From NCBI GenBank assembly GCA_030589835.1, contig JAUUZS010000322.1, positions 1 through 5,572 of the forward strand: a DNA stretch of 5,572 nt. The letters run 5' to 3'. The position numbers and the translations under genes are program-made. The notes below the pieces were generated by a model, which searched no databases, had not been told where the DNA came from, and saw only the letters and a program-made list of their open reading frames with translations. This DNA is from Cyclobacteriaceae bacterium. GTDB taxonomy: Bacteria; Bacteroidota; Bacteroidia; Cytophagales; Cyclobacteriaceae. Shown piece by piece: positions 1 through 5,572 of the stretch (position 1 is the stretch's first letter; the number at the start of each line of letters is the position of its first letter).

Positions 1-14
1 CCGAACTACATTCA

Positions 15-91
15 GACAATTTGCCCCACTCCACTGGTCTTAGGTTGGGCGCAGAGGCCCTAAGGCCAACTGCCATAAAGGACATTTGCCC
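15..91 (+). repeat. short direct repeat flanking the left-edge hairpin
   Basis: GACAATTTGCCC (15-26) and GACATTTGCCC (81-91) differ by one inserted A and lie on either side of the 36-67 hairpin. This could be chance, or it could be the boundary repeats of a small repeated element. Confidence 0.35.
36..67. repeat. 9-bp inverted repeat (hairpin), possible transcript end for the Nudix gene
   Basis: GGTCTTAGG (36-44) pairs with CCTAAGGCC (59-67) around a 14-base loop; one of the nine pairs is G-T. It lies 35 bases beyond the stop codon of the leftward Nudix gene, a plausible place for a 3'-end hairpin. Neither strand has a T-run after the stem, so it is not a standard intrinsic terminator. An alternative, smaller stem GGGC/GCCC (47-50 with 57-60) competes with it. 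Confidence 0.5.
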
Positions 92-101
92 GGTGCATGA
101 T

Positions 102-656
102 CTACAAACCATAAATCCTCGCGGCTTTCAATATTCCGGCGATGCTCAGTGAATCTGTGATTTTATTTTCCATCACCAACTCCAAGGCATGTTTTAGTGG
201 AAGCTTTTTGATTTGCAGTTCTTCGGTTTCATCCCAATCCATTTCTCCCTGAGTGAGATCTTCGGCGATAAATACATAGCCATATTCATCGGTCACAGAA
301 TTTGAAGTATGTATTTTCAGGAGCTTTTTCCACCGATTTGCCATTAATCCGGTTTCTTCTTTTAGCTCTCTTTTTGCGCCTTCCAAGGTATTTTCATTCA
401 GAGGAACTCCTCCCATTGGAATTTCCCAGGAATATTCGTTCAAAGTATATCGATACTGACCAACCAACCAGGTGTTTAGCTCATCGTCCAGGGGTATTAT
501 ACCAACAGCCTTATTCTTAAAATGGACTTTCCCATAAATGCCCTCTGATTTATTGGGCCGTACGACCTGATCTTCCTCGACCTTTATCCAGGCGTTTTTA
601 TAAATCACTTTTGAGGATTTGCAAGTCCACGGATTTTTGTTTGAGTCAAATTTCAT
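102..656 (-). CDS. Nudix hydrolase, ADP-ribose pyrophosphatase-like
   Basis: The 184-residue protein carries a perfect Nudix box (GX5EX7REUXEEXGU) from G82 to L104, with R96-E97-L98 and E100-E101 supplying the metal-binding glutamates. The preceding QYRY (67-70) and WEIPMGG (77-83) motifs are typical of ADP-ribose and related nucleotide-sugar pyrophosphatases, which hydrolyse the diphosphate bond of NDP-X compounds to a phosphosugar and NMP. The length suits that subfamily. An acidic/Ser-Thr stretch after the box (TSNSVTDE, about 117-124) lies where these enzymes hold the substrate-side loop. The exact substrate (ADP-ribose, another nucleoside diphosphate sugar, or a dinucleotide) cannot be read from the sequence. 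It is probably cytoplasmic, as no signal peptide is visible. It is transcribed alone and away from rnhB, and the ATG is the first in frame after a good promoter match. Confidence 0.9.
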   Translation of the reverse strand: MKFDSNKNPWTCKSSKVIYKNAWIKVEEDQVVRPNKSEGIYGKVHFKNKAVGIIPLDDELNTWLVGQYRYTLNEYSWEIPMGGVPLNENTLEGAKRELKEETGLMANRWKKLLKIHTSNSVTDEYGYVFIAEDLTQGEMDWDETEELQIKKLPLKHALELVMENKITDSLSIAGILKAARIYGL

Positions 657-660
657 TTGA
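646..660 (-). repeat. inverted repeat spanning the Nudix gene start codon
   Basis: TCAAAT (646-651) and ATTTGA (655-660) are perfect inverted arms around a 3-base spacer, and the ATG (656-654 on the minus strand) lies across the arm and spacer. In the mRNA this could form a small A/U-rich hairpin over the start codon; in DNA it could be a short operator. A 6-bp A/T-rich stem is weak and may be chance. Confidence 0.4.
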
Positions 661-679
661 TTGAAATAAAAATGAGATG

Positions 680-713
680 CAAAAATATAATTTACTTACA
701 AATATCTTTTCAA
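680..713 (-). promoter_or_regulatory. candidate Bacteroidota-type promoter of the Nudix gene
   Basis: On the minus strand TATTTTTG (687 to 680) matches the Bacteroidota -7 element TAnnTTTG perfectly. A TTG at 713-711 could be the -33 element, but the spacing of 23 is wider than the usual 19 or so. Transcription would start near 673, leaving a leader of about 16 bases. Confidence 0.4.
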
Positions 714-756
714 TTCTATACATACCGATAAAAATAATGTCACCGTTTTACTAAAA

Positions 757-764
757 TATTTCTG
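757..764 (+). promoter_or_regulatory. weak -7 element upstream of rnhB
   Basis: TATTTCTG differs from TAnnTTTG at one defined position and lies 19 bases before the rnhB ATG, which would give a leader of about 13 bases. No TTG stands at the expected -33 distance. No Shine-Dalgarno-like sequence precedes the ATG, as is common in this phylum. Confidence 0.25.
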
Positions 765-783
765 TATCGATATAAATTGCACC

Positions 784-1383
784 ATGTTGAAATCTAGTTT
801 TTCGGGAAACAAAATCGAAGCGGGGTGTGATGAAGTCGGTCGCGGATGCCTTGCTGGCCCTGTAGTCGCCGCAGCAGTAATTCTACCTTTGGATTACAGG
901 CATAGTTTGCTGACTGACTCCAAGTTGCTATCGAAAAAAAAGAGAGAGCAGATCCGTAAGGACCTTGTGAATGATGGAATCGAATATGCTATAGCGGAAA
1001 TATCAAATGAGCAAGTGGATAAGATAAATGTTTTGCAAGCATCACTTGTTGGCATGCATAGGGCACTGGACCAATTAAAGCAGGGTGTCGAATTGATTCT
1101 GGTTGATGGCAATAAATTCAATCCTTATCGCAGCATCCCTCATCAGTGCATTATAAAAGGAGATGGAAAATATTTGAGTATTGCCGCAGCTTCCATTTTG
1201 GCCAAAACCTATCGGGATGATCTTATGGCTTACCTGGCCGTTACCCATCCGGAATATGGATGGGAACGAAATGCCGGTTATCCTACAAAAGAGCACAGAA
1301 GTGCTATCGAAAAATATGGAATTACTCCATACCATAGAAAAACGTTCAGGCTTTTGCCAGACCAACTTCAATTATTCTGCTGA
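784..1383 (+). CDS. rnhB: ribonuclease HII
   Basis: This 199-residue enzyme cuts the RNA strand of RNA/DNA hybrids and nicks 5' of single ribonucleotides misincorporated into DNA, the first step of ribonucleotide excision repair. The catalytic carboxylates of the family are all visible: D16 and E17 in CDEVGRG, D108 in LVDGNKF and D145 in AKTYRDD. The GRG substrate-recognition motif (19-21) is intact, and Y166 in AGYPT is the conserved tyrosine that helps recognise the ribonucleotide junction. The AAASILAK block (134-141) and the C-terminal TPYHRKTF are also standard. Length is normal. The ATG used lies 15 codons before the catalytic DE pair, as expected. The gene converges on recA and its last 12 bases overlap the recA 3' end. 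It is transcribed divergently from the Nudix gene and has no obvious operon partner. Confidence 0.97.
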   Translation: MLKSSFSGNKIEAGCDEVGRGCLAGPVVAAAVILPLDYRHSLLTDSKLLSKKKREQIRKDLVNDGIEYAIAEISNEQVDKINVLQASLVGMHRALDQLKQGVELILVDGNKFNPYRSIPHQCIIKGDGKYLSIAAASILAKTYRDDLMAYLAVTHPEYGWERNAGYPTKEHRSAIEKYGITPYHRKTFRLLPDQLQLFC

Positions 1384-2400
1384 AGTTGCCTCTTCCTCCT
1401 TTGGTTTTGGATTTAATTTTTCCTTTATCTTAACCTCCAATTCTTCCATCAATTCTGGATTGTCTTCAATTAGTTTTTTTACAGTATCTCTTCCCTGACC
1501 CAGTTTATTTCCATCGTAAGAAAACCATGAACCTGATTTTTGAATGACTTCCAATTCAACACCAATATCAAGAATCTCACCACTTTTGGAGATTCCGAGA
1601 CCATACATGATATCAAATTCAACAACCTTGAAAGGAGGTGCGACTTTATTTTTTACCACTTTTACTCTTGTTCGATTGCCAACGATATTGTCCGCACTTT
1701 CCTTGATCTGGCCAATTCTCCTGATGTCAAGTCTCACTGAGGCATAAAATTTCAGTGCATTTCCTCCGGTGGTGGTTTCCGGATTACCAAACATCACTCC
1801 AATCTTCTCCCTTAACTGGTTGATGAAAACACACGAACAACCGGTTTTGTTAATGGTTCCGGTTAGCTTTCTGAGTGCCTGAGACATTAATCTCGCTTGT
1901 AACCCCATTTTACTGTCTCCCATCTCACCTTCCAATTCTGCTCTAGGAACAAGGGCCGCTACAGAGTCAATTACGATAATATCTATTGCACCTGATCTGA
2001 TTAAGTGTTCTGCTATTTCGAGTGCCTGTTCTCCATTGTCGGGCTGTGATATCAATAAATTTTCAGTATCAATACCCAGATTTTCGGCATACAATTTATC
2101 GAAAGCATGTTCTGCATCTACAATAGCGGCAAGGCCACCAGCCTTTTGAGCTTCTGCAATGCAATGCATGGCAAGCGTTGTTTTTCCTGATGATTCAGGG
2201 CCGTAGATCTCAATAACCCTACCTCTTGGAATTCCCCCGATTCCCAAGGCTATATCCAGACCCAAGGAGCCGGATGAAATAGCAGGGATATCCATGACAG
2301 GCTCATCACTGAGTCGCATTACCGTACCTTTGCCATAGGCTTTGTCAAGTTTGTCTATGGTAAGTTGAAGGGCTTTTAGTTTTTCTTTATTATCGCTCAT
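1372..2400 (-). CDS. recA: RecA recombinase
   Basis: This 342-residue ATP-dependent DNA strand-exchange protein forms filaments on single-stranded DNA, drives homologous recombination repair and, where an SOS system exists, stimulates LexA self-cleavage. The Walker A motif GPESSGKT is at 67-74, the catalytic glutamate is E97 in VDAEHAFD, and the Walker B aspartate is D145 in IIVIDS. The DNA-binding loop L1 lies around EGEMGDS (157-163). Loop L2 follows Q195 and runs through the NPETTTGG region (206-213). The N-terminal helix mediating filament contacts (about 5-25) and a short charged C-terminal tail rich in Lys and Glu (about 325-342) are both present. Length is slightly below E. coli RecA, as in other Bacteroidota. 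No intein or frameshift is seen. The stop codon lies inside the end of rnhB, leaving no room for a private terminator. A promoter candidate lies just upstream; I see no clear SOS operator. Confidence 0.99.
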   Translation of the reverse strand: MSDNKEKLKALQLTIDKLDKAYGKGTVMRLSDEPVMDIPAISSGSLGLDIALGIGGIPRGRVIEIYGPESSGKTTLAMHCIAEAQKAGGLAAIVDAEHAFDKLYAENLGIDTENLLISQPDNGEQALEIAEHLIRSGAIDIIVIDSVAALVPRAELEGEMGDSKMGLQARLMSQALRKLTGTINKTGCSCVFINQLREKIGVMFGNPETTTGGNALKFYASVRLDIRRIGQIKESADNIVGNRTRVKVVKNKVAPPFKVVEFDIMYGLGISKSGEILDIGVELEVIQKSGSWFSYDGNKLGQGRDTVKKLIEDNPELMEELEVKIKEKLNPKPKEEEATSAE

Positions 2401-2429
2401 GTAAAGGTATTTTTTATATTTTAGAGGTG

Positions 2430-2461
2430 TGAAAATAAGACTTCATCTTTCAATATCAAAA
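2430..2461 (-). promoter_or_regulatory. candidate recA promoter
   Basis: On the minus strand TTTTG (2461 to 2457) is followed after exactly 19 bases by TATTTTCA (2437 to 2430). This is the spacing of the Bacteroidota TTG-N19-TAnnTTTG promoter, with the last two -7 bases differing. The predicted start near 2423 gives a leader of about 23 bases before the recA ATG. No clear palindromic LexA-type operator overlaps it. Confidence 0.4.
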
Positions 2462-2553
2462 CTGGTATTTGAAGAATTTATATATGATGGGATTATGATA
2501 CAGGAATCCATGATGTTATCCATTTAACAAGTATGTATTAATGAAATTATACG

Positions 2554-2568
2554 TTTTATTATATAAAA
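2554..2568. repeat. A/T-only inverted repeat in the recA/aminopeptidase divergent region
   Basis: TTTTAT (2554-2559) and ATAAAA (2563-2568) are perfect inverted arms with a 3-base spacer. They sit in the most A/T-rich part of the 243-bp divergent region. In such A/T-rich DNA this could easily be chance; otherwise it might be a protein-binding or DNA-bending site. Confidence 0.25.
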
Positions 2569-2582
2569 TAAATAGTAAAAAG

Positions 2583-2590
2583 TAATTTTA
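2583..2590 (+). promoter_or_regulatory. weak -7 element upstream of the aminopeptidase gene
   Basis: TAATTTTA matches TAnnTTTG at all but the last base. It would start a transcript with a leader of about 47 bases before the ATG at 2644. There is no TTG at the proper -33 distance, so this is only the best visible candidate. Confidence 0.2.
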
Positions 2591-2643
2591 GCACTTCTGG
2601 GGCACCAGTTGCTATGCACTAATTAAACTCTGATCGTTTTTAC

Positions 2644-3678
2644 ATGTCGCTTATCAAAAAGATTTTACTGACTATATTATCATTGTTCATCATTTTTGTA
2701 CTCATAAATTTCAAATTGATCCTTTATGGAATTGATCAGGGCTTAAGTCAGTTGGAAATTGTACGGAATGCCCGGCCAATTGAGGAGGTCTTGAATGATC
2801 CGGGTTTTCCCGATTCACTGAAAGTAAATCTTAGATTAGTTGATGAAATCAAAAAATTTGCATTTGACTCACTAGATATAAATTTTTCTGAAAATTATTC
2901 GGCAGTTTACGACCAAAAAGGGAAAGAGCTTATGTTTGTGGTGACGGCCTGCCAACCATTTGAGCTTGAATCCAGGGAATGGGGATTTCCACTGATTGGC
3001 ACCTTCTCCTATAAAGGTTTTTTTGATGAACAAAAAGCCTATGCCTTGCAGGAAGAATTAATCAAGGAAGGCCTGGATACCAACGTAAGGACAGCAGGGG
3101 GATGGTCGACCTTAGGATGGTTTCAGGATCCTATTTTATCAAATATGCTCAATGATGATGAGGCGGGATTTGCTGAGTTGATCATTCATGAGCTAACGCA
3201 TGGCACATTATTTGTCAAAGATAGTGTCAGGTTTAATGAAAATCTGGCAACCTTTATTGGGATAAAAGGAACAGAAAAATACCTGGCTGCCAAATATGGA
3301 GAACAGGATGCCCGGCTCATAAAGTATCAAAGGGAATGGATGGACAGAAGAATGCACAGCGAACATATATTGAAAGGAGCCATATATTTAGATAGCGTAT
3401 ATCAATCAATGGGAAATGGGCTTCTGCTAAAGTCAAAATTGCAGCGCAAAGAAAAGGCCATACAAAAAATAATTAGTACCATTGACACGCTCGACATCTA
3501 TAATAAGAAGAGGTATATCGAATATTACAAAAAGGCAAAACCAAACAATACCTTTTTTATGGCGTATTTGAGATATAAAGGGGAATTAAATTTGTTGGAA
3601 AAAGATCTTCTAAACAACTATTATGGAGATATAAAAAAAATGCTGGCAGATTACAAATTGAAATATCCATCACTATAA
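2644..3678 (+). CDS. putative membrane-anchored zinc aminopeptidase (PF10023-like)
   Basis: The 344-residue protein starts with two lysines and one hydrophobic segment (about 6-28) without a lipobox, so it is probably a signal anchor placing the enzyme on the periplasmic side. A zinc-protease motif HELTH spans 182-186. It is followed by FNENLATFIG, in which E199 is the likely third zinc ligand. The stretch around TACQPFELESREWGFPLIG (about 101-119) with SYKGFFD, and the WFQDP segment (about 160-164) before the zinc site, match the arrangement of the family annotated as putative aminopeptidase (PF10023). The C-terminal ~130 residues are Lys-rich and probably helical. Substrates in this family are poorly defined, and the peptidase activity is inferred from the motif. 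The next gene follows after 13 bases on the same strand, so the two are probably co-transcribed. The ATG gives a proper N-terminal anchor, which supports this start. Confidence 0.82.
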   Translation: MSLIKKILLTILSLFIIFVLINFKLILYGIDQGLSQLEIVRNARPIEEVLNDPGFPDSLKVNLRLVDEIKKFAFDSLDINFSENYSAVYDQKGKELMFVVTACQPFELESREWGFPLIGTFSYKGFFDEQKAYALQEELIKEGLDTNVRTAGGWSTLGWFQDPILSNMLNDDEAGFAELIIHELTHGTLFVKDSVRFNENLATFIGIKGTEKYLAAKYGEQDARLIKYQREWMDRRMHSEHILKGAIYLDSVYQSMGNGLLLKSKLQRKEKAIQKIISTIDTLDIYNKKRYIEYYKKAKPNNTFFMAYLRYKGELNLLEKDLLNNYYGDIKKMLADYKLKYPSL

Positions 3679-3691
3679 AACATCATTTTTG

Positions 3692-4513
3692 ATGAACTTT
3701 AAAAATTTTAAATATTTAACGTTTAGTAATTTTTTCTTCTGGATCATTCTGGCGGTCGCTCCATATTTGATTGGGTTTGGGGACAAGAATAAAAATTACC
3801 GGATTGTTGATCAGGACTGTTTGATTCCTGGTGAGCGCATCGAATACAGGGTTCATTATGGGTTTATCAATGCCGGAGAGGCTGTATTAAAAATAGATGA
3901 GAACATACACACCATCAACAATCGGCCATGCTATAAAATAGATGTTTTCGGCAGGACCAAAGGATTTTTTGATATGATAACCTCAGTACGTGATAACTGG
4001 GGTACATATCTCGATACCTCTGCGGTGGTTTCTCAAATGTTTTACCAAAGCATTAAAGAAGGAAAATACCTCAAGAAAGAAGTCATCGAATTTGATCAGA
4101 TAAATAATATAGCGGTTGTAAATCGCTTAAATAAAAAAGATAGCTCGCTCATAAAAAAGGACAGCATTATGGTGCCCTCAAACATGCAGGATTTGATCTC
4201 CGGGTATTATTATATGAGAACATTCAATTATGATACGATGAAGACAGATCAGATTTTTACTGTTTCAGGATTTTTTGATGACACGACTTACCATGTAAAA
4301 GTAAAATTTTTGGGCCGCGAAAAACTCAAAACCAAGGTAGGGGAATTTGATGCCTTTCTCATGTCCCCGATTATGCCAAAGAACTCCTTTTTTCGAGGGA
4401 AAAACCCCATAAAAGCATGGATTTCGGATGATAAATCCCGAATTCCACTTAAGGTAAAAGCAGAGCTGCTTATTGGCTCATTAGAGATTGATATACGATC
4501 ATATGACTTGTAA
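3692..4513 (+). CDS. exported DUF3108-family protein
   Basis: I place the start at ATG 3692, giving 273 residues; a TTG one codon earlier is in frame but less likely. The N-terminus has Lys residues followed by a hydrophobic segment (about 9-29) and then charged residues, a signal peptide or anchor. The body has the hallmarks of DUF3108: a GERIEYRVHYGFINAGEAVL block (47-66, early beta strands), an aromatic central part with a LISGYYYMR segment, a KVGEFDAF segment, and a C-terminal block beginning IKAWISDD and ending in a beta strand. These proteins are predicted beta-rich, exported or periplasmic, and of unknown molecular role; in Bacteroidota they are widespread single-domain proteins. Its place 13 bases after the aminopeptidase suggests a shared transcript and a shared envelope role, which is inference only. 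No convincing terminator follows; only a 5-bp A/T-rich hairpin is seen near 4530-4545. Confidence 0.85.
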   Translation: MNFKNFKYLTFSNFFFWIILAVAPYLIGFGDKNKNYRIVDQDCLIPGERIEYRVHYGFINAGEAVLKIDENIHTINNRPCYKIDVFGRTKGFFDMITSVRDNWGTYLDTSAVVSQMFYQSIKEGKYLKKEVIEFDQINNIAVVNRLNKKDSSLIKKDSIMVPSNMQDLISGYYYMRTFNYDTMKTDQIFTVSGFFDDTTYHVKVKFLGREKLKTKVGEFDAFLMSPIMPKNSFFRGKNPIKAWISDDKSRIPLKVKAELLIGSLEIDIRSYDL

Positions 4514-4624
4514 TTGGTTCTTGGGGTATTACTTAAAAGTTAAGCCTGTGTTATGAAATTACTACAGCCAGGACTAAAGTTTATTTTGTTGAACTTACTT
4601 ATTAATTTCACCGCCGTAACTCAA

Positions 4625-4632
4625 TATTTTTA
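4625..4632 (+). promoter_or_regulatory. weak -7 element upstream of the response regulator
   Basis: TATTTTTA matches TAnnTTTG except for the last base and lies 21 bases before the ATG, implying a leader of about 15 bases. A TTA at 4602-4604, 20 bases upstream, is a poor -33 match. The 140-bp gap and the change of function from the preceding gene favour a separate promoter here. Confidence 0.25.
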
Positions 4633-4653
4633 AACAGTAGAACAAATCAAAAA

Positions 4654-5343
4654 ATGAGTGACACCAAAAGCAAGAAAATACTGGTAGTCGATGACGAAGT
4701 GGATATACTTGAACTACTCAAGTACAATTTGAAAAAAGAAGGGTATATCGTAAGAACGGCAACCAATGGAATTGAAGCTGTGAAAACAGCAATAGATTTT
4801 CTCCCTGATCTAGTGCTCCTGGATATTATGATGCCGCATCAAGACGGCGTGGAAACCTGTCGCCAATTGCGTGAAATGCCCGAACTTGTAAATACGTTCA
4901 TCATTTTCTTAACCGCCCGGTCTGAAGAATATTCTGAAGTTGCCGCCTTTGATATTGGTGCGGATGATTATATCACCAAACCCATAAAACCCCGGGCACT
5001 GATGAGCAGACTAGGAGCGATATTCAGAAGGGGTGAAGCAAAAACCAGGGATAATAATTTGATCGCTATAGGTGATCTTACCATTGATAAGGCTAGCTAT
5101 ACCGTGATGATTAAGGAAAAAAAGATCACCCTGCCAAAAAAAGAATTTCAATTACTCTACTTTTTAGCGCAAAACCCAAACAGAGTATATAGCCGGGATG
5201 ACCTATTGCAAAATATCTGGGGAGTAGACGTGTATGTTTTGGCAAGAACCGTTGATGTGCATATAAGGAAAGTAAGGGAGAAAATTGGTGAGGGGTTTAT
5301 CAAAACAATAAAAGGTGTAGGATATAAATTCGAAATAAATTAA
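4654..5343 (+). CDS. OmpR/PhoB-family two-component response regulator
   Basis: The 229-residue protein has an N-terminal receiver domain (about 7-123) and a C-terminal winged-helix DNA-binding domain (about 132-228). The receiver has the acidic pair D13-D14, phospho-acceptor D57 in LLDIMMP, switch residues T87 and Y106, and the conserved K109 in ITKPIKP, so it should be phosphorylatable. The effector domain shows the usual PKKEFQLLYFLAQNPNRVYS block, RTVDVHIRKVREKIG recognition region and GVGYKFE wing. It is a DNA-binding transcription regulator; PhoB-like by overall form, but its regulon and signal cannot be read here. The gap to the kinase gene is only 3 bases, indicating a translationally coupled pair. 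The start is well placed: MSDTKSKK precedes the first beta strand ILVVDDE. No Shine-Dalgarno sequence is visible. Confidence 0.95.
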   Translation: MSDTKSKKILVVDDEVDILELLKYNLKKEGYIVRTATNGIEAVKTAIDFLPDLVLLDIMMPHQDGVETCRQLREMPELVNTFIIFLTARSEEYSEVAAFDIGADDYITKPIKPRALMSRLGAIFRRGEAKTRDNNLIAIGDLTIDKASYTVMIKEKKITLPKKEFQLLYFLAQNPNRVYSRDDLLQNIWGVDVYVLARTVDVHIRKVREKIGEGFIKTIKGVGYKFEIN

Positions 5344-5346
5344 TTC

Positions 5347-5572
5347 ATGCTTTCTAAGTCTAAAAATGTTGCGTTATTAATCGCCGCAGCCATTTCTATA
5401 ATCACGACTTCATTTCTTTCTCTTGTCGATGGCGTTCCTTTTGGCGGACTCATGGTGGCATTGATTCTTTCTTTTTCATCTACCTATATACTCACCTACT
5501 TTACCGTTGATATTTTTATTTTTGGTCAGATCGAAAAAATCAACAAACGGATAAATAAAATAAAGGCAGAAG
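5347..5572 (+). CDS. sensor histidine kinase, N-terminal part (cut by window edge)
   Basis: Only the first 75 codons are present and the frame is open to the window end. The ATG lies 3 bases after the response-regulator stop codon. The residues seen form two hydrophobic helices (about 8-26 and 33-58) joined by a very short loop (about 27-34, VDGVPFGG). A charged, probably coiled stretch (EKINKRINKIKAE, 63-75) then leads toward the cytoplasm. Position and topology fit a PhoR-like or related membrane histidine kinase that phosphorylates the regulator upstream. The dimerisation/His and ATPase domains are beyond the window, so the kinase call rests on gene order and N-terminal shape. With almost no periplasmic domain, it would sense through the membrane, through cytoplasmic domains, or through a partner protein. 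Confidence 0.75.
   Translation, partial: MLSKSKNVALLIAAAISIITTSFLSLVDGVPFGGLMVALILSFSSTYILTYFTVDIFIFGQIEKINKRINKIKAE

Larger units (their letters stand above)
1..101. other. G+C-rich intergenic segment with a hairpin and short direct repeats; no supported gene
   Basis: This stretch is about 54% G+C, clearly richer than the coding DNA beside it (about 43% in the adjoining 60 bases and lower further right). It contains a 9-bp inverted repeat (36-44 with 59-67) and a near-identical repeat on either side of it (15-26 and 81-91). One rightward frame is open from the window edge to a TGA at 150-152, which would overlap the end of the Nudix gene. The leftward strand also has an open frame starting with ATG at 83-85. 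Neither gives a protein I recognise, so I do not call a gene. It could be a dispersed repeat or the edge of a small mobile palindromic unit, but a single copy cannot show that. Confidence 0.45.

Noticed and set aside
3..152. Open rightward frame entering from the left edge and ending at TGA 150-152
   Set aside because: It has 49 codons with no recognisable motif and overlaps the 3' end of the convincing Nudix gene; the left half is the hairpin segment. It could be a gene tail, but nothing visible supports it.
302..520. Rightward open frame inside the Nudix gene
   Set aside because: It lies fully antisense to a strongly supported enzyme gene and its translation has no family features.
894..1371. 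Two leftward open frames antisense to rnhB
   Set aside because: They fall within a complete rnhB with all catalytic residues, and their translations show no recognisable domain.
1181..1498. Rightward open frame spanning the rnhB/recA junction
   Set aside because: It overlaps rnhB in another frame and recA antisense; both of those genes are certain. The product looks like an out-of-frame translation.
2481..2526. Very short reading frames and ATGATG repeats upstream of recA on the plus strand
   Set aside because: The longest encodes only about ten residues, with no recognisable leader-peptide character and no attenuator hairpin near the downstream gene.
4530..4545. CTTAA/TTAAG hairpin after the DUF3108 gene as a terminator
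   Set aside because: It has a 5-bp A/T-rich stem without a following T-run, too weak to call a terminator.
1..5572. Possible novel defence, mobile or biosynthetic system
   Set aside because: All the genes fall into familiar housekeeping, envelope or signalling families, none is clustered with mobile or defence markers, and apart from the first 100 bases nothing in composition stood out as foreign.

Overview
The window looks like an ordinary chromosomal segment of a Bacteroidota bacterium. The evidence is a RecA of the kind typical of that phylum, a DUF3108-type exported protein, a PF10023-type aminopeptidase, an OmpR/PhoB-type regulator followed by a sensor kinase, AT-rich coding DNA, starts without clear Shine-Dalgarno sequences, and promoter-like matches to the Bacteroidota pattern TTG-N19-TAnnTTTG. 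I cannot place it below phylum level. There are seven protein genes, six complete and one cut by the right edge. I see no RNA gene, insertion sequence, phage gene, CRISPR array or toxin/antitoxin-like pair.

Left part (1-783): the first ~100 bases are G+C-rich (about 54%) and contain a 9-bp hairpin bracketed by a near-identical short direct repeat. No gene can be supported there. Next comes a leftward Nudix hydrolase of the ADP-ribose pyrophosphatase type (102-656). A 127-bp AT-rich divergent region separates it from rnhB.

Centre (784-2643): rnhB (RNase HII, rightward) and recA (leftward) converge, and their coding sequences overlap by 12 bp. A 243-bp AT-rich divergent region separates recA from the next gene. 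It holds a fair recA promoter candidate and no obvious SOS box.

Right part (2644-5572): a membrane-anchored putative zinc aminopeptidase is followed 13 bp later by an exported DUF3108 protein, probably one transcription unit working on the envelope. After a 140-bp gap come an OmpR/PhoB-family response regulator and, 3 bp further on, the start of its probable partner histidine kinase. That kinase has two membrane helices and almost no periplasmic loop.

The genes fall into separate housekeeping units: nucleotide clean-up; ribonucleotide removal and recombination repair; envelope; and signalling. I found no convincing undescribed multi-gene system. The points most worth checking are the G+C-rich hairpin element at the left edge, the rnhB/recA 3' overlap, the start-codon hairpin of the Nudix gene, and the aminopeptidase/DUF3108 pair.
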